From: an uncultured Lachnospiraceae bacterium
GTDB lineage: Bacteria; Bacillota; Clostridia; Lachnospirales; Lachnospiraceae
Assembly: GCA_947003375.1 (NCBI GenBank)
Contig: CAMQOJ010000020.1
Span: 1 to 19,636 of the forward strand
Direction: 5' to 3'
Length of the DNA: 19,636 nt
Shown here: in pieces, positions 7,265 through 14,605 of the stretch
How the letters are laid out: every line of letters begins with the position of its first letter
Numbering within the stretch: position 1 is the first letter of the stretch
Translations under genes and position numbers: made by a program
The notes under the pieces: generated by a model
What the model saw: only the letters and a program-made list of their open reading frames with translations
What the model was told of the DNA's origin: nothing
The model's database searches: none

Positions 7265-7376
7265 CAGTATGCCCTTGCCAACACTTCCCTGCCCCTTTTC
7301 CCGGGGAGCAGGATTTTGTCACCTCGTTTTTCTTCCTAATATATAACGGTAACACAAAACATTGATTACTGTCAAT
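7258..7376 (-). promoter_or_regulatory. metG leader: TTGACA box and hairpins competing with the terminator
   Basis: Just after the stop of the upstream gene, the minus strand shows TTGACA (7370-7375) inside the palindrome ATTGA-N6-TCAAT (7361-7376). No good -10 lies 16-18 bp on; TATAT-rich sequence at 7338-7346 is 23 or more bp away. The leader then holds an 8-bp hairpin (7288-7312, one G-U pair as RNA) and a small hairpin GGGC-N6-GCCC (7261-7274). The small hairpin uses the same bases (7261-7264) as the first arm of the terminator, so the two folds exclude each other. No T-box motif was found, so any signal sensed is unknown. Confidence 0.45.
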
Positions 7377-7386
7377 AACTTAACGG

Positions 7387-8145
7387 TCACTTTTTGGTGG
7401 AAATCTTGCTGTAGCCGCCCTTTCTGTCGTAGGAATCCAGCAGATAGCTCTCCTCCACATGGTAATTCGCGATTTCCACCGCGTCCCTGCGGGGCTTCAC
7501 GGTCTTCTGCGGCTCCTCCCTGGTAATGGCCTGCTTGGGCTGGAAGGATTTCTTCGCCTGGAATCTGGAGGTGTTCCCCCGCAGATGCCCTGTGAGCTGG
7601 CCCGCGATGTCCTTGAACCGCACCCTTATCCTGCGCAACATCCCCTCCTGGGCGCCGCTTTCCTGGCCCGCTCCGTCCCGGGAGGCCTCCTGGGACGGGG
7701 ACTGCGCCGCGGGGACGGCTGCCTGGGCCGCCCGGGACACATGCACCGCCTGGGACAGATCCGCCTGGGGGCTGGCCGCTGCCGGGATGCCCGAACCGGC
7801 GCCGGACGCTGCCGTCGTCCCGGCCTCACGGCTTTCGCCGATCTGCGCCAGCACCTGCTCCTGGCCCGACTGGTTCCCGGCCTCCCCGGGCACCGCCGTG
7901 CTGCCCCCGCTCCAGAAGCCTTTCAGCAGGCTCTTTCCCCTGGAAAGATAATTGTCCAGCCATGCAGACAGGGAGAACTGCCCCTGGTTCTGCTGCTGCG
8001 CTTCCATGCTCTGGCTCCTCGCCATGGAAGCCGCGGCCTTTGACATGTCCGCCTCCCTCTTGAAATGGGAGTGGTCATGCATGCACTTTGTCACATGGTG
8101 CGCCTCCGCGCTGTGTTCTTCGTTTCCGATTCCGTGAAACTGCAT
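7387..8145 (-). CDS. Lachnospiraceae-type protein of unknown function, His-rich N-terminus
   Basis: A 252-residue protein whose function I do not recognise. Three parts are visible. The N-terminus (about 1-45) is rich in His, with the cluster HHVTKCMHDHSHFKRE (16-31), whose two-His/Cys/His spacing could bind a metal. A glycine/alanine/serine/glutamine-rich region of low complexity (about 80-165) follows. The C-terminus is basic and ends in SYLLDSYDRKGGYSKIST (about 233-250). Hypothetical proteins with similar ends are, to my recollection, common in Lachnospiraceae. No signal peptide or membrane segment is seen. The start at 8145 is chosen because homologue-like sequence begins there; upstream codons up to 8238 are open but look like spacer, and the ribosome binding site is weak. 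It lies between rpe and metG on the same strand. Confidence 0.65.
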   Translation of the reverse strand: MQFHGIGNEEHSAEAHHVTKCMHDHSHFKREADMSKAAASMARSQSMEAQQQNQGQFSLSAWLDNYLSRGKSLLKGFWSGGSTAVPGEAGNQSGQEQVLAQIGESREAGTTAASGAGSGIPAAASPQADLSQAVHVSRAAQAAVPAAQSPSQEASRDGAGQESGAQEGMLRRIRVRFKDIAGQLTGHLRGNTSRFQAKKSFQPKQAITREEPQKTVKPRRDAVEIANYHVEESYLLDSYDRKGGYSKISTKK

Positions 8146-8438
8146 CCCTCGCCCCGCTTTCCCGGTTAATATCCTCTCGGAATCTCCGGGCCGCATATCA
8201 CGCAGCTTTCCGAAGCTCCTCTGAGCCGATTCCCCCACTGTTCCGGATGCCGTCCGACTCCCATGCCAGATTCCGTCTCCAAAGCTTCCGAGAGCCTGTG
8301 GTTACGGTCCCATGATGCCGCTTCCATGCCCGCGCCCCATGCCTCCGGTTCCCTAATCCCGCTGCCGCTTTGACCTTCTTCGCTTCCGATTTTCCGGAAC
8401 GCCCTGCTCCCTGCACTACCGGGCGCGCTCTGTCAGGC
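8146..8438. other. Intergenic spacer without a recognisable gene
   Basis: About 290 bp between the hypothetical gene and the repeat array behind rpe. The plus strand is rich in C and T. Short open frames exist on both strands but none has a credible ribosome binding site or familiar sequence. No terminator for rpe with a T-run was found. Confidence 0.5.
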
Positions 8439-8526
8439 GCATCCTGTCCGTGTCAGGTCAGCCTCCCATCTGTACCCGTTCGGCATCCCATCTGTACCTG
8501 TTCGGCATCCTGTCCGTGTCAGTTCA
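8439..8526. repeat. Four 22-bp direct repeats at the 3' end of rpe
   Basis: The stretch divides exactly into four 22-bp units: 8439-8460, 8461-8482, 8483-8504 and 8505-8526. Units 1 and 4 (GCATCCTGTCCGTGTCAGxTCA) differ at one base. Units 2 and 3 (GCxTCCCATCTGTACCxGTTCG) differ at two. The two types share the GCATCC start and several later positions. The last unit runs into the final codons and stop of rpe, so the array probably grew by copying the gene's 3' end. Confidence 0.85.
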
Positions 8527-9169
8527 TCTTCTCCAGAAACCGCTTTACATTGTCCGAAATGTTGCCGCCGAACACCGCCGAGCCCGACACGATCACATTG
8601 GCCCCGGCCTCCAGGGCCAGCTCCACATTGTCCGCCCTGATGCCGCCGTCCACCTCTATATCCGTCTTCAGGCCCAGCCCGGCCACCATGGCCCGCACCT
8701 GCCGCACCTTGTCCAGGCACTCCGGCATCAGCTTCTGGCCCCCGAAGCCCGGCTTCACGGTCATCACCAGCACCATGTCCACCAGCTTCAGATAAGGCTC
8801 CACCGCCTCCGCCGGGGTCTCGGGGCTGATGGTGATGCCCACCTTCCTGCCCAGGAACCGGATCTTCTGTATGGTGCCCACCACGTCCTGAGTGGCCTCT
8901 ATGTGGAAATTGATGAGATTGGCCCCGCAGTCGGCGAATTCCTTGATATACCGCTCCGGCCTGTCGATCATCAGATGCACGTCAAAAAAGATGTCGGAGC
9001 ACTTCCGGATGGACAGTATCACCGGCATCCCGAAGGAAATGTCCGGCACGAAGACGCCATCCATGACATCTATATGCAGATACTGTGCCCCCGCATGCTC
9101 CGCCTCTGCAATCTGCTCCCCAAGCCTGCTGAAATCCGCTGCCAAAATAGACGGTGACAATATATTCAT
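8519..9169 (-). CDS. rpe: Ribulose-phosphate 3-epimerase
   Basis: This 216-residue cytoplasmic TIM-barrel enzyme interconverts ribulose-5-phosphate and xylulose-5-phosphate in the pentose phosphate pathway. The family's markers are all present: LSPSILAADFSRLG at the start, HIDVMDGVFVPDISFG with metal ligands His32 and Asp34 (Asp34 also the catalytic acid/base), DVHLMI with His65, the phosphate-binding loop GFGGQ (141-145), and EVDGGI with catalytic Asp174. The length is normal. GAGGAG lies seven bases before the ATG. It is 96 bp downstream of the amidase gene on the same strand. Its last codons and stop overlap a 22-bp repeat array, so the C-terminal residues (LEKMN) may have been affected by repeat growth. 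Confidence 0.97.
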   Translation of the reverse strand: MNILSPSILAADFSRLGEQIAEAEHAGAQYLHIDVMDGVFVPDISFGMPVILSIRKCSDIFFDVHLMIDRPERYIKEFADCGANLINFHIEATQDVVGTIQKIRFLGRKVGITISPETPAEAVEPYLKLVDMVLVMTVKPGFGGQKLMPECLDKVRQVRAMVAGLGLKTDIEVDGGIRADNVELALEAGANVIVSGSAVFGGNISDNVKRFLEKMN

Positions 9170-9265
9170 CTAATCTCTCCTCGACTCCTGCTCCGGCGAA
9201 GCGCCTGTGCCGAACTGTGGCCCGGACGCCCCGCATGTTTCGCAAGGTCTATTTTAACAGAGATC

Positions 9266-10657
9266 CTACAGCTTGTCCACGTCCTTTTTCAATTGTTCCC
9301 AGGCATCCTCATGTTCCGTGTAATAGAGAGGGCATTTCTTCCCGCCGCAGTCGTAATGGCGCAGGATGTCCTCGGCGTCCAGGCCGTAGATGTCCGTCAG
9401 CCAGGCCAGCAGGGAGATCAGGGAATCATAGGTCTCCTGGGTGAAGGAGCCGTCCTCCGCCAGATAGCAGCACTCGATGGAGACAGAGTCGTAGTTGCGG
9501 GTCATGACGGCGTAGGCGATTTCATCCAGGGGCACGCACTGGATGATCTCCCCCTCGTAGCCGATGATGAAATGGGCGCTGACGCTGGCCTCATGAGTGT
9601 CCTTCTGCCACTCGAAGTAGCTGCGGTTCTGTGCGGCGCTGGTGCCTGGATTGGCCGTGTAGTGGACGAAGATGTTCTTCACGGACTCCAGGGGCTCCCC
9701 GGGGCGGGAGTATTCGTTGGGGGTCAGGAAGTCCTCGGTCCACTCCGGGTGCGTGGCGAATGCATCCGCGGGGATTCCCTGCACCAGGGTGCCTGAAGGC
9801 TGCCCTTCGGCGGCATTCTCCTGCTGCTCTCCGGACACGGGCAGGGTGTCCTCTCCGGCGCTTTTGGCCTGCTGGCTCTTGATTGCGAAGTATACCGCGA
9901 ACAGGAGGATGCAGACAATCCATGCGCCCAGAATCAGGCGCTGCATGAGGACGCGCTGCCTCCTGCCCTGGGCAGCGGCGCTGCGCGGGCGGGCCTGGAT
10001 TTGCCGATATGCTGTTCTCCTGTGACGAGCCGGGAGTTCCCGGCGAACTGGCCTTTGTTGATATGACGGAATCTGCTCCCTCGCAGTTCTCCGCTGGTGG
10101 GACGCGGCCTCCTGCCGTGTTGCCCGCTGCTGGCGGCTGAAGCTTTCCCCCGGCAAGGCACTCCTATTCCTCTCAGGACGTATCGCCGTCTCCTGTCTTC
10201 CTCCTGTCCTATCGGCTCTCTGCTCAGCCGATTCCCGCCGCTGCCTTCCTCTGTCGGGAATCGGTACCTGCACCATCCTCCCCTTTCTGACGGGCTCCCC
10301 ACTCCGATACCCGTCAAACATATCCGTGGTCACCTCGCGCCTGCGGGCCCTGTCGGCATCGGGGCGTTCCGGCCGAAGCGCCGGTTCAGATACCATACCT
10401 CTCCCTTTCTGCCTGTCACGGGATTCCCTTCCATAAGAAAGGAATTTGTACTCTTCTGTCGACCCGTCATCATAAGAAGCCTGTTTTCGGCCCTCCACCA
10501 TCCTGCTGCCGTGTGTGATGGGGCGGCGGCCTCTGTCGTCCGTTTCCCGCCCGGGCCTGTCCCACTGTTCCTCATAATTTACCAAATAAGGATTGCGCCT
10601 GATTTCGACCTCTTCATAATCCTCGTTCTTCTGTGCGCTGCTGCTCTGCCTTACCAT
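9266..10657 (-). CDS. Membrane-anchored N-acetylmuramoyl-L-alanine amidase with long Arg-rich cytoplasmic tail
   Basis: A 463-residue protein predicted to cut the bond between N-acetylmuramic acid and L-alanine in peptidoglycan. The C-terminal domain (about 315-463) is of the amidase_2/PGRP type, with zinc ligands His332 (FVHYTANPGTS), His434 and Cys442 (HYDCGGKKCP) and the SAHFIIGYEGEIIQ strand. One membrane segment (about 239-258, LILGAWIVCILLFAVYFAI) is preceded by basic residues, so the N-terminus should be inside and the amidase outside. The first 235 residues are highly charged, rich in Arg and Gln, probably disordered, and contain four 12-residue repeats (174-221). The tail is unusually long for this family and might bind nucleic acid, membrane or a division protein; this is inference. 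GAGGTGGAG precedes the ATG. It is divergent from the MFS gene. Confidence 0.88.
   Translation of the reverse strand: MVRQSSSAQKNEDYEEVEIRRNPYLVNYEEQWDRPGRETDDRGRRPITHGSRMVEGRKQASYDDGSTEEYKFLSYGRESRDRQKGRGMVSEPALRPERPDADRARRREVTTDMFDGYRSGEPVRKGRMVQVPIPDRGRQRRESAEQRADRTGGRQETAIRPERNRSALPGESFSRQQRATRQEAASHQRRTAREQIPSYQQRPVRRELPARHRRTAYRQIQARPRSAAAQGRRQRVLMQRLILGAWIVCILLFAVYFAIKSQQAKSAGEDTLPVSGEQQENAAEGQPSGTLVQGIPADAFATHPEWTEDFLTPNEYSRPGEPLESVKNIFVHYTANPGTSAAQNRSYFEWQKDTHEASVSAHFIIGYEGEIIQCVPLDEIAYAVMTRNYDSVSIECCYLAEDGSFTQETYDSLISLLAWLTDIYGLDAEDILRHYDCGGKKCPLYYTEHEDAWEQLKKDVDKL
9995..10138 (-). repeat. Four tandem 12-residue repeats inside the amidase tail
   Basis: Residues 174-221 of the amidase split into four 12-residue units: SRQQRATRQEAA, SHQRRTAREQIP, SYQQRPVRRELP and ARHRRTAYRQIQ. 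They share a pattern of two or three polar/basic residues, then R, two small residues, R, and a short hydrophobic end. The DNA period is 36 bp. They lie just before the membrane segment, on the cytoplasmic side. Confidence 0.7.
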
Positions 10658-10774
10658 CTCTCCACCTCATCCTGCACGTATGCTTTATGTGAACCCTATC
10701 ATAAAGAAGAGATGTATCATTTTTGTTAGTAAAATATGAATTTAAAGAAAATTTTCCGCCCAATGCTCCATCCC

Positions 10775-10803
10775 TTGCAAAGAATCCCTACCTATGATAA
10801 AAT
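10775..10803 (+). promoter_or_regulatory. Promoter of the MFS transporter gene
   Basis: TTGCAA (10775-10780) and TAAAAT (10798-10803) are 17 bp apart, close to the housekeeping consensus. Transcription would start near 10810, giving a leader of about 75 bases before the ATG at 10884. The opposite strand carries a TATGAT-like -10 for the divergent amidase gene, but without a convincing -35. Confidence 0.7.
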
Positions 10804-10883
10804 GGCACCGTCTACAGCAACGTGATAGCAGAGGCATCGAGCCCCGCGCGCCATCACATCCAACGAGAAAACGAGGCATCCAA

Positions 10884-12227
10884 ATGAATGAATTGAAGCT
10901 GAACAACAAGCGAACCGTCCTGGTGGGCCTGGCCTTCCTGTCCATCTGCTCCTTCTGGCAGATGTACGACAGCGTGGTGCCGTTAATCCTGCGGGAGACC
11001 TTCGGCATGGACGAGTCCCTGACAGGCATCATCATGGCCACGGACAATATATTGGCCCTGTTCCTGCTGCCCTTCTTCGGCGGGCTGTCGGACCGGACGA
11101 ATTCCCGGCTGGGCCGCCGCACGCCGTATATCATCGCGGGCACAGCGGCGGCGGTGATTCTGATGAACCTGCTGCCCGCGCTGGACAACAGCTACTCCCA
11201 GGCGGCTGCTCCCTTTAAGCTGGTAACCTTCGTCATCGTGCTGGGGCTGCTGCTGGTGGCCATGGGGACCTACCGCTCCCCCGCCGTGGCCCTGATGCCG
11301 GACGTGACGGCAAAGCCCCTGCGCAGCAAGGCCAACGCCATCATCAACCTGATGGGGGCCGTGGGCGGCATCCTCTATCTGGGGGTGGCGGCGGTGCTCT
11401 ACCCCACCTCCAAGGTGGCGCAGCTGTCCCATGTCAACTATCAGCCTCTGTTCCTCATCGTGTCCGCCATTATGGCCGCAGCGGTGGTGGTGCTCCTCCT
11501 CACCATCAAGGAGCCTGTCCTGGCCGCTGAGAACCAGGCGCTGGAACGGCTCCATCCCGAGTGGAACCTGGCCCAGGACGACGGGCACGGCGGCGAGGCC
11601 CTGCCCGGGCCGGTGAAGCGCAGCCTGTATTTCCTGCTGGCCTCCATCGCCCTGTGGTTCATCGGCTACAACGGCGTCACCACCTGGTTCACCACCTATG
11701 TGTCCCAGGTCATGGGCGAGGGGCTGGGCGGCGCGTCCACCTGCCTCCTGGTGGCCACCGCAGGGGCCATCGTCTCCTACATCCCCATCGGCATCCTGGC
11801 CTCCGGGATCGGCCGCAAGAGAACAATCCACGCCGGCATCATCCTGCTGGCCGCATGCTTCCTGGCGGGGTTCTTCCTGACCACGCTGTTCTCCTCCATC
11901 AACGCCGTCATGTATGTGGCCTTCGCTTTGGTGGGACTGGCCTGGGCGGCCATCAACGTGAACTCCCTGCCCATGGTGGTGGAGATGTGCCGGGGCGGAG
12001 ATGTAGGCAAGTTCACTGGATACTATTACACCGCCTCCATGCTGGCCCAGGTCATCACGCCGGTGGTGGCGGGCTCCCTGATGAAGACCATCAGCTACCA
12101 TATTCTCTTCCCCTACGCTGCCTTTTTCGTCACCTTGAGCTTCGTCACCATGTGCTTCGTTCGCCACGGGGACAGCAAGGCTGAGGCCAAAAAGGGGCTG
12201 GCGGCTTTCGAGGACATGGATGACTGA
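10884..12227 (+). CDS. MFS transporter, SLC45/GPH-like
   Basis: A 447-residue transporter with about twelve membrane segments. The loop GGLSDRTNSRLGRRTPYI (66-83) after the second segment is characteristic of the sucrose/glycoside (SLC45/GPH-like) branch of the major facilitator superfamily. A central hydrophilic loop (about 230-255) separates the halves. A sugar or glycoside substrate driven by an ion gradient is the usual role, but it cannot be fixed here. The start at 10884 (MNELKLNNKRTVLVG) is preferred over the open frame from 10794, because GAGG lies seven bases upstream and the promoter's -10 overlaps the longer start. It is followed 92 bp later by a glycerophosphodiesterase gene on the same strand. 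Confidence 0.88.
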   Translation: MNELKLNNKRTVLVGLAFLSICSFWQMYDSVVPLILRETFGMDESLTGIIMATDNILALFLLPFFGGLSDRTNSRLGRRTPYIIAGTAAAVILMNLLPALDNSYSQAAAPFKLVTFVIVLGLLLVAMGTYRSPAVALMPDVTAKPLRSKANAIINLMGAVGGILYLGVAAVLYPTSKVAQLSHVNYQPLFLIVSAIMAAAVVVLLLTIKEPVLAAENQALERLHPEWNLAQDDGHGGEALPGPVKRSLYFLLASIALWFIGYNGVTTWFTTYVSQVMGEGLGGASTCLLVATAGAIVSYIPIGILASGIGRKRTIHAGIILLAACFLAGFFLTTLFSSINAVMYVAFALVGLAWAAINVNSLPMVVEMCRGGDVGKFTGYYYTASMLAQVITPVVAGSLMKTISYHILFPYAAFFVTLSFVTMCFVRHGDSKAEAKKGLAAFEDMDD

Positions 12228-12235
12228 TACATCCC

Positions 12236-12278
12236 GTCAGGCTACGGGCAGGCCAGACCCTCGCCCGCTGGGGCTGAC
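12236..12278 (+). other. Hairpin between the MFS and GDPD genes
   Basis: GTCAG (12236-12240) pairs with CTGAC (12274-12278), and CGGGC (12245-12249) with GCCCG (12263-12267), around a 13-base loop. No T-run follows, so it is unlikely to terminate. It may be a processing or stabilising stem between two co-transcribed genes. Confidence 0.4.
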
Positions 12279-12319
12279 ACGAATTCATTCCCAAATATCG
12301 AACAGAAAGGTGTGTTCTA

Positions 12320-13147
12320 ATGATAATCATATGCAGGATACTATTGGCGGCGCTCATCATAATCATCCTCTGGTGCCTGATGCTGCTTCCCAGGCGGGGG
12401 CAGTCGGGATGGGACAGGCTGGCCGGTGCCAGATATGCCCATAGAGGGCTCCACGACATGGAGAAAGGCATCCCGGAGAATTCCATGACAGCCTTCCGTC
12501 TGGCCCTGGAGAAGGGCTTCGGGGCGGAGCTGGACGTCCATCTCATGGCGGACGGTCATCTGGCGGTGGTCCACGACAGCGACCTGAGCCGGGTCTGCGG
12601 CAGAAGCGCAATCATCGAAAGCCTCCGGGCGGAGGACCTCAAAGACTATCCCTTAAAGGACAGCAATGAAACCATCCCCCTGCTTCCGGAGGTCCTGGCG
12701 CTATTTGAGAATAAGGCACCGCTGGTCATCGAGCTGAAGGTGGAGCACGGCAATGCGGCAGCCCTCACCGATGCGGTGATGGCGCTCCTGCGGGACTGGA
12801 AGGGCGCCTATTGCATCGAGTCCTTCCATCCTGCCGCGCTGCTGCACCTGAAAAAGCGCTATCCCGATGTCATCCGGGGACAGCTCTCCGAGAATTTCCT
12901 GCGCTCCAGCGATGCCGGGACTCTGACCTGGCCGGTGCGGGCTATATTGACCCTACTGCTGACCTCCTTCGTCACCCGGCCGGATTTCATCGCCTACAAT
13001 TACATCGACCGCTCCTGTCCCAGCCTGCGGCTGATGAAACGGCTCTACGGCGTCCATGAGGTGGGCTGGACAATCCGCAGCAAGGAGATACTGGAGCGTC
13101 TGGAGCAGCAGGGGGTCATGCCCATCTTCGAGGGCTTCCTGCCCTGA
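12320..13147 (+). CDS. Glycerophosphodiester phosphodiesterase, membrane-anchored
   Basis: A 275-residue enzyme of the GDPD family, which splits glycerophosphodiesters into an alcohol and glycerol-3-phosphate. One N-terminal membrane segment (about 2-24, ILLAALIIIILWCLMLL) should tether it; its side of the membrane is not certain. The catalytic start AHRGLHD (His41), PENSMTAFRLA (Glu53), the metal-binding pair in AELDVHLMADG (Glu70, Asp72) and the second catalytic His85 in VVHDSDLSR are all intact. VIELKVE and VGWTIRS are the expected later core motifs. AAAGGTG precedes the ATG. No own promoter is clear, so it is likely co-transcribed with the MFS gene. The stop codon lies inside a hairpin. 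Confidence 0.92.
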   Translation: MIIICRILLAALIIIILWCLMLLPRRGQSGWDRLAGARYAHRGLHDMEKGIPENSMTAFRLALEKGFGAELDVHLMADGHLAVVHDSDLSRVCGRSAIIESLRAEDLKDYPLKDSNETIPLLPEVLALFENKAPLVIELKVEHGNAAALTDAVMALLRDWKGAYCIESFHPAALLHLKKRYPDVIRGQLSENFLRSSDAGTLTWPVRAILTLLLTSFVTRPDFIAYNYIDRSCPSLRLMKRLYGVHEVGWTIRSKEILERLEQQGVMPIFEGFLP

Positions 13148-13183
13148 GGCTTTCGGGAATACCTCCCATTCCCGTTCCTCAGG
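13143..13183. terminator. Palindromic hairpin between convergent genes
   Basis: CCTGAGG (13143-13149) pairs with CCTCAGG (13177-13183), and inside it GGGAAT (13155-13160) pairs with ATTCCC (13168-13173). The stem includes the GDPD stop codon and ends five bases before the stop of the HAM1-like gene on the other strand. It has no T-run on either side, so it may be a factor-dependent or weak two-way terminator. Confidence 0.5.
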
Positions 13184-13187
13184 CCGC

Positions 13188-13796
13188 TTACAGCTCCAGC
13201 CCCCGGAAAAAATTCAGCACCCCGTCCTCCACGGCCAGATGGTCTGTCCGCTCCCTGTCCATCTCGTAGAAATATTTCCCGGTGCCCAGGCTCACGGACA
13301 GGCTGTCCAGCGGGAACCCCTTCTGCCGCACCCCCGCATAGGGCACGGCGGTGATCAGGAACACCTCGCTAGCGGTGCTGTCGTCCATGGCCTCGTAGAT
13401 ATGTTCCCTGTCCATCACCAGGCATACCGCATGGCGGTATCTCGCCCGGAGATTCCCGTACTTTTCCGCCAGCCCGCCGTAATACGCCAGCATCTCCTGA
13501 TCCGTCAGGCACTTCCCGCCCACAGTCCGCACATGGATGCCCGGCTGGAGCTCCTGTGGCAGATCTTCGAAATACAGCCCCGAATCACAGGAGAACACCG
13601 GCATCTGATAGAAATCATAGTAGCACAGGGCCTTCTGCCTGGCGTTCTCCAGCGGGGTGCTCCCGTCCTCAGAAGGGTTCGGCGCTTCCCTGTCCATGTC
13701 GGCCAGCCCCAGCACCTCAATGTCCAGCTCCGACAGCCTGCGGCGCATGGCATTCAGCTTGGCCGGGTTTCCGGTTCCAAACAGTATCTTCTTCAT
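13188..13796 (-). CDS. HAM1/RdgB-like non-canonical purine NTP pyrophosphatase
   Basis: A 202-residue protein of the Ham1 fold, whose usual members hydrolyse ITP, dITP and XTP to monophosphates and keep damaged purines out of DNA and RNA. Visible family features are the start KKILFGTGNPAKL (TGN-xx-K substrate loop), DGSTPLENARQKA (44-56) and DSGLYFEDLP (71-80, with Asp71 of the metal site). The C-terminal SHR-type purine-recognition motif seen in RdgB is not evident, so this is a divergent paralogue whose substrate may differ. The start at 13796 is supported by an ATGA overlap of four bases with the upstream gene, which implies coupled translation. An in-frame extension to 13874 exists, but it only reads through the upstream gene. 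Confidence 0.82.
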   Translation of the reverse strand: MKKILFGTGNPAKLNAMRRRLSELDIEVLGLADMDREAPNPSEDGSTPLENARQKALCYYDFYQMPVFSCDSGLYFEDLPQELQPGIHVRTVGGKCLTDQEMLAYYGGLAEKYGNLRARYRHAVCLVMDREHIYEAMDDSTASEVFLITAVPYAGVRQKGFPLDSLSVSLGTGKYFYEMDRERTDHLAVEDGVLNFFRGLEL

Positions 13797-14584
13797 AGCA
13801 CATTCCATCCGTATACTTCCATCTGGGTCAGGGCCGGGAAGGGCGAGGGGTCGTCCGCCTTTATCAGATTGCACAGCTCTATCCAGTCAATCTCCTTCTC
13901 CGGAAAGGTGAGTACATGGCCTGTGACGGATTTCTCCAGAGGGAAGTCCTGGCTGCTGCCATCGGAGAATTCCAATGTCACCTGTGTCCACCAGTTGTCA
14001 TGGGGAAAATCGGCCCGGGTATAGAGCACTACCTTGTCCGCGCGGATTCGTCGGCCGAAATCCACTCGCATGGCGGCATCGTCCTGCCTGTTGATGCCCC
14101 AGGACTGATAGGGCCAGGCCCCGTGGGACAGATTGGCGCGCACTCCGTCTATGGCGTTCTTGGCGGCGAACACGGACTCCCCCCTGGTCTCCACATTGGC
14201 TGTGGCATGGGGGAAGCAGGGCACGTCCCGATGTTGGTCCGCCGGGTTCAGGGCCAGGTTCCGATAGGCCTCTATCTCGTCTGGCCTGGCAGCCTGGGCG
14301 TAAAGGTAGTGGCGGCTGCCGGAGAACACCTTGGGCGACAGGCTGACGCGCTTCTCCCCGAAGGGAATCTCATAAGACACATTGTCCGTAATGTACACAA
14401 AGGCGGCCCCCAGTGCATCGTCCACCTGCCAGTTTACATAAGCGTTCTTCTCTGAGGTCTCCAGGACAATCCTGTCCCCCTCCTCATAGGCCCGCATGCA
14501 CACCAGGTCTACGAAGTCCTCTCCGCTGCTGACGCAGATGGTGTTGTCGTTTCTGTCGATTACTTTCAATGAAAATGTAGCCAT
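13793..14584 (-). CDS. Discoidin/F5-8C-like carbohydrate-binding protein
   Basis: A 263-residue protein with two parts. The first 120 residues form an unfamiliar beta-rich domain. The second (about 125-262) resembles a galactose-binding, discoidin-like fold: NVETRGESVFAAKNAIDG, then SWGINRQDDAAMRVDFG, then the strand DKVVLYTRADFPHDNWW and LEFSDGSSQDF. Such domains usually bind sugars. There is no signal peptide, so it appears cytoplasmic, which is odd for a carbohydrate-binding module. AAAGGAG lies ten bases before the ATG. It follows the NamZ remnant by 21 bp and overlaps the HAM1-like gene by four bases, so the three form one transcription unit. The role is unknown. Confidence 0.72.
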   Translation of the reverse strand: MATFSLKVIDRNDNTICVSSGEDFVDLVCMRAYEEGDRIVLETSEKNAYVNWQVDDALGAAFVYITDNVSYEIPFGEKRVSLSPKVFSGSRHYLYAQAARPDEIEAYRNLALNPADQHRDVPCFPHATANVETRGESVFAAKNAIDGVRANLSHGAWPYQSWGINRQDDAAMRVDFGRRIRADKVVLYTRADFPHDNWWTQVTLEFSDGSSQDFPLEKSVTGHVLTFPEKEIDWIELCNLIKADDPSPFPALTQMEVYGWNVL

Positions 14585-14605
14585 AGCTGATACGCTCCTT
14601 TTTCT

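Noticed and set aside
7113..7355. 80-codon frame across the metG leader
   Set aside because: It reads through the terminator and the metG start and has no credible ribosome binding site; a leader peptide is not supported.
7180..7386. T-box riboswitch for metG
   Set aside because: No AGGGTGGxACCGCG-type T-box sequence and no specifier loop could be found, although the terminator is present.
8439..8526. CRISPR array
   Set aside because: The 22-bp units are directly adjacent with no spacers and overlap the end of rpe; no cas genes are present.
10983..12167. 394-codon minus-strand frame rich in Gly, His and Gln
   Set aside because: Antisense shadow of the MFS transporter gene.
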